The notes under the pieces: generated by a model
What the model saw: the letters and a program-made list of their open reading frames with translations, nothing else
Told to the model about the DNA's origin: nothing
Database searches by the model: none
DNA from: Nocardioides campestrisoli
GTDB taxonomy: Bacteria; Actinomycetota; Actinomycetes; Propionibacteriales; Nocardioidaceae
Direction: 5' to 3'
Assembly (NCBI RefSeq): GCF_013624435.2
Contig: NZ_CP061768.1
Coordinates: 2,262,001 to 2,326,000, forward strand
Length of the DNA stretch: 64,000 nt
Position numbers and translations under genes: made by a program
In this document: piece after piece, positions 38,075-46,508 of the stretch
How the letters are laid out: every line of letters starts with the position of its first letter
Position numbering within the stretch: position 1 is the stretch's first letter

Positions 38075-40098
38075 CAGACCTGCTCGCGGCTCGTCACGGC
38101 ACTGGCCACCCGCTCGATGGCCTCCTCGAGCGGCACGCCGTTGTCCTGGCGGCCGTCGCGGTAGCGGAACGAGACCGCTCCGGCCTCCACGTCCTGGTCG
38201 CCGGCGATGATCATGAACGGCACCTTCTGCAGCTGCGCGTTGCGGATCTTCTTCTGCATCCGGTCGTCGGAGTCGTCGACCTCGACGCGCAGGCCCAGCG
38301 TCTTCATCCGCTTCGCCACCTCGAAGAGGTAGTCGTTGTGCCGCTCGGCGATCGGGATCGCCTGGACCTGCACGGGCGCGAGCCAGGGCGGGAAGGCGCC
38401 CGCGTAGTGCTCGACCAGGACGCCGAGGAAACGCTCGATCGAGCCGAACTTGGCCGAGTGGATCATCACCGGCTGCTGGCGGGAGCCGTCGGCGGCGACG
38501 TACTCGAGGTTGAACCGGTCCGCGGAGGGCTGGTTGAAGTCGTACTGGACGGTGCCCATCTGCCAGGTCCGGCCGATCGCGTCGCGCGCCTGCACGGAGA
38601 TCTTCGGGCCGTAGTAGGCCGCGCCGCCCGGGTCCGGCACCAGCTCGAGCCCGGTCCGGGTCGCGACGTCCTGGAGCACCTGGGTGGCGGTCTCCCAGTC
38701 CTCGTCGGAGCCGATGAACTTGTCCTTGGCCGCGTCCCGGGTGGAGAGCTCGAGGTAGAAGTCGTCGAGGCCGAAGTCGCGCAGCACGCTGAGCATGAAG
38801 TCAAGCAGGTGGGCGACCTCGTCGGGCGCCTGCTCGGGAGTGCAGTAGGAGTGCGAGTCGTCCTGGGCGAAGCCGCGGACGCGGGTCAGTCCGTGCACCA
38901 CGCCCGACTTCTCGTAGCGGTAGACGCTGCCGAACTCGAAGAGCCGCAGCGGCAGGTCCCGGTAGGAGCGCTGCCGGGAGCGGTAGATGAGGTTGTGCAT
39001 CGGGCAGTTCATCGCCTTGAGGCGGTAGTCCATGCCGTCGACGTCGAGGGCGGGGAACATCCCCTCGCCGTAGTACGGCAGGTGCCCGGAGGTGTGGAAG
39101 AGCCCTTCCTTGGCGATGTGCGGCGTCCCGACGTAGTCGAAGCCCTCCTCGATGTGCCGCTGCCGGACGTAGTCCTCCATCGCCCGCTTGATCACGCCGC
39201 CCTTGGGGTGGAAGACCGGCAGTCCGGACCCGATCTCGTCGGGGAAGCTGAACAGGTCGAGCTCGCGCCCGAGCTTGCGGTGGTCGCGCCGCTCGGCCTC
39301 CTCGATCCGGTGCAGGTGCTCCTCGAGGGCCTCCTTGGACTCCCACGCGGTGCCGTAGATCCGCTGGAGCTGCTTGTTCTTCTCGTCGCCGCGCCAGTAC
39401 GCCGCCGCGGTGCGCATCAGCTTGAACGCCGGGATCCGCTTGGTGGTGGGCAGGTGCGGGCCGCGGCACAGGTCGGACCAGGCCACGTCGCCGTTGCGGC
39501 GCACGTTGTCGTAGATGGTCAGCTCGCCGGCGCCGACCTCGACCGCGGCGCCCTCGACCGCCTCGCTGGTCGAGCCCGTCGAGGCTCCGCCGCCCTTGAG
39601 CCCGATCAGCTCGATCTTGTAGGGCTCGTCCTGGAGCTCGTCGATCGCCTCGGCGTCGGTGGTGACCCGGCGCTCGAAGCGCTGGCCCTCCTTGATGATC
39701 TTCCGCATCGCGGTCTCGATCTTGGCCAGGTCCTCGGGCACGAACGGGGTCTCGACGTCGAAGTCGTAGTAGAACCCGTTCTCCACCGGCGGGCCGATGC
39801 CGAGCTTGGCCTCGGGGAAGAGCTGCTGGACGGCCTGGGCCATCACGTGCGCGGTCGAGTGCCGCAGGATGTCGCGGCCGTCGGCGCTGTCGATGACCAC
39901 CGACTCCACGACGTCGCCGTCGGCCAGCTCGTAGGAGAGGTCCTTGAGCGCGCTGTCCTCGTCGGCCGAGCCGGTCGAGACCCGCGCGGCGATCACCGCC
40001 GGGTCGTCGGCGAAGAGCTCCCAGGCCTTGGTGCCCGTGGCGGTGGTCCGCTCCTCGCGCTCACCGGCGTGGCTGCGGACGACCTTGATCTCGGGCAC
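38074..40098 (-). CDS. thrS: Threonyl-tRNA synthetase
   Basis: Class II synthetase of 674 residues. Layout: a TGS-like N-terminal domain (about 1-70), an editing domain beginning [17 protein letters not shown] that hydrolyses Ser-tRNA-Thr, the catalytic core with NGFYYDF upstream and the zinc site AMNCPMHNL, motif 2 region [13 protein letters not shown], and an anticodon-binding domain with [21 protein letters not shown] at 40098 has CAGGAG six bases upstream. A TAGCAT -10-like box lies at 40151-40156 on the minus strand. First gene of the thrS-HIT-IMPase-pgsA run. Confidence 0.96.
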   Translation of the reverse strand: MPEIKVVRSHAGEREERTTATGTKAWELFADDPAVIAARVSTGSADEDSALKDLSYELADGDVVESVVIDSADGRDILRHSTAHVMAQAVQQLFPEAKLGIGPPVENGFYYDFDVETPFVPEDLAKIETAMRKIIKEGQRFERRVTTDAEAIDELQDEPYKIELIGLKGGGASTGSTSEAVEGAAVEVGAGELTIYDNVRRNGDVAWSDLCRGPHLPTTKRIPAFKLMRTAAAYWRGDEKNKQLQRIYGTAWESKEALEEHLHRIEEAERRDHRKLGRELDLFSFPDEIGSGLPVFHPKGGVIKRAMEDYVRQRHIEEGFDYVGTPHIAKEGLFHTSGHLPYYGEGMFPALDVDGMDYRLKAMNCPMHNLIYRSRQRSYRDLPLRLFEFGSVYRYEKSGVVHGLTRVRGFAQDDSHSYCTPEQAPDEVAHLLDFMLSVLRDFGLDDFYLELSTRDAAKDKFIGSDEDWETATQVLQDVATRTGLELVPDPGGAAYYGPKISVQARDAIGRTWQMGTVQYDFNQPSADRFNLEYVAADGSRQQPVMIHSAKFGSIERFLGVLVEHYAGAFPPWLAPVQVQAIPIAERHNDYLFEVAKRMKTLGLRVEVDDSDDRMQKKIRNAQLQKVPFMIIAGDQDVEAGAVSFRYRDGRQDNGVPLEEAIERVASAVTSREQV

Positions 40099-40219
40099 GG
40101 CTGACTCCTGCTTGTCGCGTTGGCTGGTGTGCGGATGACACTCCCTGCCGATGCTATCCGCCCCGTATGGTCGTCGGTGCACGTGCAGTCGCCGCACTGC
40201 CCCGGGAGGAGCCCTGCCG

Positions 40220-41380
40220 ATGGAGCAACCCGACATCCCGCCGCCCGACTCCCCCACGCCACCGGCGGCAGCAGCGCCACCACCACCGCAGCCGCCGGGC
40301 CGTGCTCGGGACGTGGTCCCGCGGGCCCTGGTGGTGCTGGTCGGGCTCGCGGCGGCCTTCCTGGTGATCTCCGGCATGCGCAGTGCCTCGGGCCTGATCG
40401 GCTCTGCGTTCCTGGCGCTGGTCCTCACCATCGCCGTGCACCCGCTCCGGGTCCGGCTCGAGCGGTGGATGCCGAGCTGGGTCTCGGCCACGCTCTGCGT
40501 CCTGCTGGTCACCGGGCTGGTGCTGGGGCTCGCCTTCGCCCTGGTGGTCGCGACCGCAAGGTTCGCGGGCCTGCTCCCCCGCTACCGCGACGAGTTCCAC
40601 GATCTCCTCCGCTCGGGCGAGGCCGCGCTGCACCGGCTGGGTGTCTCCGGCGACCAGTTCGACCGGCTCCTGGACGGTCTCGACCTGGGCAAGGTCGCGG
40701 GGCTGGTCACCGACGCGCTGTCCGGCGCCCTCTCCGGTGCCTACGGCGTGGTGACGAGCGTGATCTTCATGCTGACCCTGGTGCTGTTCATGGTCCTGGA
40801 CGGACGCTCGTTCCCCGGCCACCTGGCCGTGGTCCGCCGGTCCCGGCCCGACCTCGCGGACGCCCTCACCGGATTCGCCTCCGGAACCCGTCAGTACCTG
40901 CTGGTCTCGACCGTCTTCGGGTTCGTCGTGGCCGCCCTGGACACGGTCGCGCTGGAGCTGATGGGGATCCCGGCGCCCCTGGTGTGGGGGCTGCTGGCCT
41001 TCCTGACCAACTACATCCCCAACATCGGCTTCGTGATCGGGCTGGTGCCGCCCGCGGTGCTCGGCCTGCTCGAGGGCGGTCCGTGGCTGATGGTCGCCGT
41101 GGTGGTGGTCTACTCGGTGCTCAACTTCGTGATCCAGTCGGTGATCCAGCCCAAGATCGTGGGCGACACGGTCGGGCTCTCGGCGACCCTGACCTTCCTC
41201 TCGGTGCTGTTCTGGTCCTGGGTGGTCGGGCCGCTGGGGGCGATCCTGGCCGTGCCGCTCTCGCTCCTGGCCCGTTCCGTCCTGGTGGACGCCGACCCCG
41301 CCAGCCGGTGGCTGGTTCCCCTCATCTCCGGGAGCCCGGCGCCGGAGCCGGCGCGGCCGCCCGACGCCGAGGCCACCTGA
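40220..41380 (+). CDS. AI-2E family transporter
   Basis: 386 residues, about seven to eight transmembrane segments. A Pro-rich cytoplasmic N-terminus (1-30) is followed by membrane helices, a soluble insertion at about 140-180, and the family hallmark near [24 protein letters not shown], then [28 protein letters not shown] sequence. The family includes TqsA (autoinducer-2 export) and Na/H antiporters, so the substrate is unknown. The ATG at 40220 has GGAGGAG upstream; longer in-frame starts lie in the divergent thrS promoter region. A TATGGT box at 40166-40171 may be its -10. Confidence 0.88.
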   Translation: MEQPDIPPPDSPTPPAAAAPPPPQPPGRARDVVPRALVVLVGLAAAFLVISGMRSASGLIGSAFLALVLTIAVHPLRVRLERWMPSWVSATLCVLLVTGLVLGLAFALVVATARFAGLLPRYRDEFHDLLRSGEAALHRLGVSGDQFDRLLDGLDLGKVAGLVTDALSGALSGAYGVVTSVIFMLTLVLFMVLDGRSFPGHLAVVRRSRPDLADALTGFASGTRQYLLVSTVFGFVVAALDTVALELMGIPAPLVWGLLAFLTNYIPNIGFVIGLVPPAVLGLLEGGPWLMVAVVVVYSVLNFVIQSVIQPKIVGDTVGLSATLTFLSVLFWSWVVGPLGAILAVPLSLLARSVLVDADPASRWLVPLISGSPAPEPARPPDAEAT

Positions 41381-41383
41381 GGA

Positions 41384-41407
41384 CCGGCCGGGCGGCGACG
41401 TGGCCGG
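41384..41407. terminator. Weak hairpin between convergent transporter and ORF 41409
   Basis: Six-base stem CCGGCC/GGCCGG around a 12-base loop just after the transporter stop. Weak but correctly placed. Confidence 0.3.
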
Positions 41408-41408
41408 C

Positions 41409-42206
41409 TCACAGCCAGTGCAGTCGCAGCACGGTGCTGACAGCGAAGGGGTCGGCGCCCCGTTGCGCGGCGAGCACGCCCGCTCCCTCCGGGCTCGCGG
41501 CGGCAACCAGCGCTCCGCCGCCGACCCAGCGCCGCCAGGCGGCCAGGTAGTGCTCCGCTCGGCCGCGGTTCACGCCCAGGACGCTCGGCACGGGGTGCCA
41601 GACCTCGCCGGCCGGACGGAGCGCACGCAGCGCCCGCCGCGCGTCGTCCCCGGTGCGGACCCGGAGCCCCCGCGGCAACGCCGTGGCCGGGTCGAGGGTG
41701 TAGCGCGAGACCAGGTAGCGCGGCGCCGAGACCGGCCCGAGCGCCTCGTCCAGCGCCGTCGCGAACAGCTGTGCCTCGGCCTGGGACGCTTCCAGCCGGC
41801 ACCGGTGCTCGCCTCCCAGGTGGACCTCGACCACGACCCCCTCGGCGCCCACGCCGACCAGGTCGCAGGACCGCAGTGCCTCGGCCACTGCGGTCGCGAC
41901 CTGCACCGGCGTCGGGCCGGACGCCGCGGCAGCGACGGTCTCGGAGACCCATCGGGCGAGCGCACGCCGGTACGGAGCCCGCAGCGTGGGGACCGCGACG
42001 AGACCCGCCAGTCCGGCCACCACCCCGGCTGCTGCCGGCCAGCCGACCGCCGGGGCAGCGGCAGCAGACGCGGCACCTGCCGTCACGGACGCCACGAGCA
42101 CGGCGCGGGCCCGCCGGTCGTCGTCCGGCGGGGTCAGGGTCGGTCCGAGGACGGCCCCCTCGCGCTCGAGGGTGAGCGGGGAACGTTCCGCGACCACCCG
42201 GAGCAC
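41409..42206 (-). CDS. Membrane-anchored protein of unknown function, possibly the detached C-terminus of the helicase
   Basis: 265 residues. Residues about 33-78 hold two Ala/Val-rich membrane segments; the rest is a mixed alpha/beta domain with a conserved-looking end (FAVSTVLRLHWL). I do not recognise the family. The GTG at 42206 lies inside the helicase gene, giving a 73-base overlap. In that overlap the helicase frame reads like noise (Ser/Arg/Pro-rich) while this frame reads like protein, and an in-frame stop closes this ORF only about 17 codons further up. Either the two are one frameshifted protein or they are separately translated, coupled genes. Confidence 0.6.
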   Translation of the reverse strand: MLRVVAERSPLTLEREGAVLGPTLTPPDDDRRARAVLVASVTAGAASAAAAPAVGWPAAAGVVAGLAGLVAVPTLRAPYRRALARWVSETVAAAASGPTPVQVATAVAEALRSCDLVGVGAEGVVVEVHLGGEHRCRLEASQAEAQLFATALDEALGPVSAPRYLVSRYTLDPATALPRGLRVRTGDDARRALRALRPAGEVWHPVPSVLGVNRGRAEHYLAAWRRWVGGGALVAAASPEGAGVLAAQRGADPFAVSTVLRLHWL

Positions 42207-44329
42207 TCCGGCCCCGTCTGGGTCCGTCCCTGCCCCGCCCCGGCAGCGTCACGGGTCAGGACGCGCAGCGTCGGTGCGACCTCGTCCCGGTACGGGGTGC
42301 CGATCCGCCAGCGGGTGCGGATCTCGTCGCGCTCGGCGGCCCGGGCGCGCATCCGGCGGTTGATCTCCTCGAACAGCTGCTCGGGAGGCGGGGCGTACGG
42401 CGAGAAGGTCGGGTCGATGTGCGAGACGCCGTCCACGACGTCGCCGTCGTCGTCCACGCCGTGGAAGCCCTCGTGCTTGCGCACCAGCCGGGCCCAGTCG
42501 TTCCCGCCGCGCGGGTGCGCCTCGCTGACGCAGGCCACGGACCAGTTGACCGCCACCTTCTCCGGCCAGGACGGGTCGGTGCGCAGCGCCCGGCCCCGGG
42601 TCTGGACCACCGCGGTGAGCGTGGTCGCCGTGGTCAGGTCGACCAGCCCGCTGATCCGGCGGGCATCCCAGCCCTCGCCCAGCAGACCTCGGGTGCCGAC
42701 GAGCACCTGGGTGTGTCCGGCCTCGAAGAACTCGGTGACCGGCGCGACCCAGGTCCGCGACGTCCAGGGGCCTTCGAGCCGTGCCACCGGACCGTTGCCC
42801 TCGACCTGCAGCCGCGCCGCCAGGCCGGGGTCGCGGCGCCCCACCCAGTCGACCAGCGCCAGCAGGGTCAGCGGCGCGCCGGCCACGGTCCGGCCGGTGA
42901 CCAGCAACGGGGACAGCGGCTCGGTCCTGGCGTCGGTCACCAGGGTCTCCAGGGCGGCGTACGCCGATCCCGACTGCACGTCGATCACTCCCTGCAACCC
43001 GGTCGGCAGGGTCGAGGACGCCTGCTCGTGGTCGCACAGCACGAGCAGCCGGGCGCGCTCCCCCAGCAGGTCGTGCTCGGCGGCGACGATGTCCGCGGCC
43101 GCGAGGGTCTTGGCGTGGGACCGGGCCAGCACCCGGTCCACCGGGGTCCGGCCGCGGCGCACGCCGCGCTTGGTCAGGACGTAGCCCACCGACGGGAGCG
43201 CCGCCCGGACCCGGTCCAGCACCTCGGCGTCCCGCGGGTCCGGGCTCGGCACCAGGTGGGCCAGCGCCCAGTCGTCCAGCAGCGCGACCCAGTCGTCGGC
43301 GTCCGGCTCGCGCCGGTGCTTCTCGGCCAGCCGCGCCCCCTCCGGCAGCGCCAGCAGACCGTGGTGGCACAGCCGCAGGGCGGCGTCGCTCAGGGCAGGC
43401 TCGGCGGCCGCGAGCGCGGCCCAGCTGAGCTGCCCGGGGACCGGCTCGACGAACCGCAGCCGCATCCACTCCAGGAACGGCACCGAGCCGAAGGTCGGGT
43501 CGCTCAGGAAGGCGACGAGCTCTCGCCACCTGGTGGCCTCCTCGTCCAGCCACTCGACCTCGGACGGCGTGGGGGTGGTGAGCCACGCGAGCTCGGCGAA
43601 CGGGGCGAGGTGCCCCTCGCGGACCACCGCGGGGACGCCCGCCCGGAACACCACGCCGCCGAAGAGCTCCTCGACCAGCTCCTGCTGCTCGCCGGTGAGG
43701 GCGTCGGGCGGGGTGGCGGTGAGTCCGAGCACCTGCGCGCCGGCGACCTCGCGCAGGATCTCGCCGAGCAGGCGCCCCCACGCGTCGAGCAGGTGGTGGC
43801 ACTCGTCGAGCACCAGGAGCAGCCCGGGGCTGGCGCGCAGCCGCTCGACCAGGGCCGCGCCGTTCGGGTGCAGCCGCCCGATCACCGAGCCTGCCTCGTC
43901 CGGGTCGTCGGCCACCTCGGCGTCGGCGTCGAAGACCGCCAGCGCCTGGTAGGTCAGGCACGCGACCTGCGCGTCCAGGTCACGCGAGGTGCTCGCGCTC
44001 AGGCCGTGCTCGCGCGCACCGCGGACCCACTGGGCCTGGATCGCGGTGTTCGGCGAGAGCACCACCGCGTGGGTGATGCTCCCCTCGGCGTACGCCTCGG
44101 CGACGGTCTCCAGGCCGACGCGGGTCTTGCCCGCACCCGGCGGGAGGACGACCCAGGCGCGACGCCGACCCTCCTGCCGGCTCTGCGCCAGGGCGTCCAG
44201 CGCCCGGGCCTGGTGGGTCCGCAGCGGTGGGCGCGAGGCGTCTCCGTCAGGGCGGGGCGGCACGGTCTCCGCGGGGTCCTGCGGAGACGGCGGACTGGTG
44301 GCGGGCACGGCGATTCGAGGGTCGGGCAC
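42134..44329 (-). CDS. Superfamily 2 DEAD/DEAH-type helicase
   Basis: 731 residues. Helicase motifs in order: LRTHQARALDAL (Q-like), Walker A PPGAGKT, a DECHH box with LLLVLDECHH, motif III LTATPP, and in the second RecA domain VLVGTRGLLGEGWD and motif VI QTRGRALR. A roughly 200-residue insertion separates the two RecA domains. Related proteins occur in DNA repair and phage defence, but no nuclease or restriction partner is seen here. Starts at GTG 44329, 12 bases after marR, so probably in the same transcript. The last about 40 residues look out of frame (see ORF 41409-42206). Confidence 0.82.
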   Translation of the reverse strand: MPDPRIAVPATSPPSPQDPAETVPPRPDGDASRPPLRTHQARALDALAQSRQEGRRRAWVVLPPGAGKTRVGLETVAEAYAEGSITHAVVLSPNTAIQAQWVRGAREHGLSASTSRDLDAQVACLTYQALAVFDADAEVADDPDEAGSVIGRLHPNGAALVERLRASPGLLLVLDECHHLLDAWGRLLGEILREVAGAQVLGLTATPPDALTGEQQELVEELFGGVVFRAGVPAVVREGHLAPFAELAWLTTPTPSEVEWLDEEATRWRELVAFLSDPTFGSVPFLEWMRLRFVEPVPGQLSWAALAAAEPALSDAALRLCHHGLLALPEGARLAEKHRREPDADDWVALLDDWALAHLVPSPDPRDAEVLDRVRAALPSVGYVLTKRGVRRGRTPVDRVLARSHAKTLAAADIVAAEHDLLGERARLLVLCDHEQASSTLPTGLQGVIDVQSGSAYAALETLVTDARTEPLSPLLVTGRTVAGAPLTLLALVDWVGRRDPGLAARLQVEGNGPVARLEGPWTSRTWVAPVTEFFEAGHTQVLVGTRGLLGEGWDARRISGLVDLTTATTLTAVVQTRGRALRTDPSWPEKVAVNWSVACVSEAHPRGGNDWARLVRKHEGFHGVDDDGDVVDGVSHIDPTFSPYAPPPEQLFEEINRRMRARAAERDEIRTRWRIGTPYRDEVAPTLRVLTRDAAGAGQGRTQTGPECSGWSRNVPRSPSSARGPSSDRP

Positions 44330-44341
44330 GGACGACGGGGG

Positions 44342-44788
44342 TCAGGAACGGTTGAGCCGGCCGGCGAGGTCGAGCAGCGCCGGGGTCGCCCGGACGACCT
44401 CGCGGAGCAGCTCGTCGGGCACCTGCCGCAGGCGCCTGGTCCAGTACGCGTGGAGGTTGGCGACGCTCTCCTCGGCCAGCTCGGTGGGCACCAGCGCCAC
44501 CGACCGGGCGTTGCCGGCGACCTCTTCCCGGACCACCAGGCCGCCCGCGACGAGCGTCCGGATCGCGGCGCTCACGTTGCTGCGCTGCAGCCCCGTCGCC
44601 TCGGCGACCTGACTCGGGCTCGATCGCGGACGCCGGTGGATCTCGCGGATCACCGCGACCTCCGTGCCGGTGAGCGGGACGACGTCGCGCAGTTCCGGGT
44701 TGCGGCTGTCGAACCCGTGCGCCAGGTCGAGCAGCACGTCTGCGAGCTCGACCAGGTCGGCGTTGGTCGGTGGCGACGTCGTCGGCAT
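44342..44788 (-). CDS. MarR family transcriptional regulator
   Basis: 148 residues with the winged helix-turn-helix of MarR: SPSQVAEATGLQRSNVSAAIRTLVAGGLV (about 58-86) and flanking dimerisation helices. It diverges from an efflux pump across a short AT-rich operator region, the classic layout in which the MarR protein represses both itself and the pump until a drug-like ligand binds. A TAGGGT box 6 bases before the ATG suggests a leaderless transcript. The helicase gene lies 12 bases downstream on the same strand, an unusual partner. Confidence 0.9.
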   Translation of the reverse strand: MPTTSPPTNADLVELADVLLDLAHGFDSRNPELRDVVPLTGTEVAVIREIHRRPRSSPSQVAEATGLQRSNVSAAIRTLVAGGLVVREEVAGNARSVALVPTELAEESVANLHAYWTRRLRQVPDELLREVVRATPALLDLAGRLNRS

Positions 44789-44794
44789 GCTCCC

Positions 44795-44800
44795 ACCCTA
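44795..44800 (-). promoter_or_regulatory. Possible -10 box of leaderless marR
   Basis: TAGGGT on the minus strand, 6 bases before the marR ATG, with the adjacent operator covering its -35 region. Confidence 0.4.
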
Positions 44801-44808
44801 CCCAGATG

Positions 44809-44828
44809 TTATAGTTGTGAAATCATAA
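44809..44828. promoter_or_regulatory. Probable MarR operator between marR and the MFS pump gene
   Basis: Imperfect 20-base palindrome TTAT..TT....AA..ATAA (6 symmetric pairs) in an unusually AT-rich island, located between the divergent starts and overlapping the presumed -35 of marR. Size and position fit a MarR-type site; binding by the neighbouring regulator is inferred. Confidence 0.55.
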
Positions 44829-44852
44829 TCGTTACTGAAAGGGATTCACTTC

Positions 44853-46394
44853 GTGGCAGTCACCGCTCCGGGCACCGTGTCCGGACCCGACACCTCCCGT
44901 CCCCCCGGCCGGCCAGGACTGACGCTCGTCGCCGTCTGCTTCGGCCTCTTCATGGTCGGTCTCGACTCCACCGTCGTGCACATCGCCAACCCGGCGATCC
45001 AGGCCGATCTCGGCGCCACCTTCGGTGAGCTGCAGTGGATCATCAACTCCTACCTCCTCGCCCTGGCGGTCTTCCTGATCCCGTGCGGCAAGCTCGGCGA
45101 CCGGTTCGGCCGCAAGCGGCTCTACCTGCTCGGCGTCGCCCTGTTCGCCGTGGCCAGCGTCGCGATCGGCCTGGCCGGCAGCACCGAGGGCGTCCTGGTC
45201 TTCCGGGCACTCCAGGGACTCAGCGCCGCGATGCTGATGCCGCAGACCATCGCCCTGCTGCGCGCCACCTTCCCCCGCGAGAAGTTCGGCATGGCCGTGG
45301 GCGTGTGGGGTGGGGTCTCGTCGGTCGCGATCGCCGGCGGCCCGCTGGTCAGCGGCCTGCTGGTGGACAGCATCGGCTGGGAGTGGGTCTTCTACATCAA
45401 CGCGCCGATCGCCCTGATCGGCCTCGTCTTCGGCGCCCTGGTGATCCGGGAGACCCCGAAGGTGGTCGAGGGACGCCTCGACCTGGCCGGCGTGCTGCTC
45501 CTGGCCCTGGTGCTCTTCGGCGTCGTCTTCGCCGTGGTCCAGGCGCAGGTCTGGGGCTGGGGCAGTGCCGCGACGATCGGCATCTTCGCGGCCTCGCTCG
45601 TGCTGCTCGCGCTCTTCATCCGCGTCGAGTCGCGCGTCGAGTTCCCCCTGCTCCCGTTGGGGATGTTCCGCTCGGCGGGCGTCAGCGTGGGGGGCCTGGT
45701 CTTCGTGGCGAACTTCTTCGCGATGCTCGGTGTCACGTTCCTGATCACCCTCTTCCTGCTCAACACCCTGGGGAACTCCACCACCCGGGCGGGCATCCTG
45801 ATGCTGCCGCTCAGCGCCGTCGCGATCCCGGCCGCCCCGATGGGCGCCCTGCTGACCGCCAGGTTCGGACCCCGCCGGGTGGCCGCGCTCGGCCTCGGGC
45901 TGATGGCGGTCGGCCTGCTGCTCCTCACCCGCGTCGACGTCGACACGTCGTACTGGTCGATGGCGGTCCCGTTCGTCCTGGTCGCGCTCGGCTCCGGCTT
46001 CGCCATCCCCTCCGGCGCGGACCTGATCGTGGGCGGCGCCCCGGTGCACCTCGCCGGTGTGGCCAGCGGCTTCCAGACGACCTGCATCCAGGTGGGCGGC
46101 GCGGTCGGCACCGCGGTGCTCTCGGCCATCATCGCGGCCAAGGTCGCACCTGCCGTGCTCGCCTCGGGCCTGCCCGAGGGTGCCCAGGAGGCTGCGGCCG
46201 CCGGGGTCACCTTCGACGGGCTGCCCGAGGTCAGCTCCGCCTTCGTCGGCGGACTCCACGTCGGACTCGTGGTGGCAGGAGTGCTCTGCGCGGTCGTGGC
46301 CGCCCTGGTGATGACCGTGGTCCGCGAGCCCCGGCACCACGACGTCGCCACCGTGCTCGAGGAGACGGTCGAGGGCTCGGCCGGCCACCTCTGA
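44853..46394 (+). CDS. MFS efflux transporter, DHA2 (EmrB/QacA) family
   Basis: 513 residues, about 14 transmembrane helices. Seen: MVGLDSTVVHIANPAI at the first helix (DHA2 motif D1), GKLGDRFGRKRLYLLG in the first cytoplasmic loop (motif A), and the GGPLVSGLL drug-export motif C region. Proton-driven export of drugs or toxic metabolites is expected. GTG at 44853 has an AAAGGGA ribosome binding site. Divergent marR is the likely repressor. A strong hairpin follows. Confidence 0.9.
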   Translation: MAVTAPGTVSGPDTSRPPGRPGLTLVAVCFGLFMVGLDSTVVHIANPAIQADLGATFGELQWIINSYLLALAVFLIPCGKLGDRFGRKRLYLLGVALFAVASVAIGLAGSTEGVLVFRALQGLSAAMLMPQTIALLRATFPREKFGMAVGVWGGVSSVAIAGGPLVSGLLVDSIGWEWVFYINAPIALIGLVFGALVIRETPKVVEGRLDLAGVLLLALVLFGVVFAVVQAQVWGWGSAATIGIFAASLVLLALFIRVESRVEFPLLPLGMFRSAGVSVGGLVFVANFFAMLGVTFLITLFLLNTLGNSTTRAGILMLPLSAVAIPAAPMGALLTARFGPRRVAALGLGLMAVGLLLLTRVDVDTSYWSMAVPFVLVALGSGFAIPSGADLIVGGAPVHLAGVASGFQTTCIQVGGAVGTAVLSAIIAAKVAPAVLASGLPEGAQEAAAAGVTFDGLPEVSSAFVGGLHVGLVVAGVLCAVVAALVMTVVREPRHHDVATVLEETVEGSAGHL

Positions 46395-46403
46395 CCCGTG
46401 CAC

Positions 46404-46436
46404 CACTGACCCCGGCACGACGTGCCGGGGTCAGTG
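46404..46436. terminator. Bidirectional hairpin after the MFS gene
   Basis: Perfect 15-base stem with a GAC loop between convergent genes. No T-run. Confidence 0.8.
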
Positions 46437-46440
46437 CGTC

Positions 46441-46508
46441 TCAGAGGCCTCCTGCTTCCAGAGTCCTCGGGCTTTCAGAGTCCTGGTGCGTTCAGAGGCC
46501 GAGGTCGC
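46441..46508. repeat. Four tandem 17-base repeats at the acyl-CoA dehydrogenase stop
   Basis: Units start at 46441, 46458, 46475 and 46492, exactly 17 bases apart, each beginning (T/C)CAGAG. On the coding strand each unit ends CTCTG followed by A or G. The unit at 46492 holds the gene's TGA stop; the others lie downstream of it. Confidence 0.8.

Noticed and set aside
42134..44329. Restriction-modification or DISARM-type phage defence island
   Set aside because: Only a helicase is present; no methylase, nuclease, PLD or DUF1998 partner nearby.
46404..46508. CRISPR-like regular spacing
   Set aside because: Period of 17 bases with no spacers and no cas genes; it is a simple tandem duplication.
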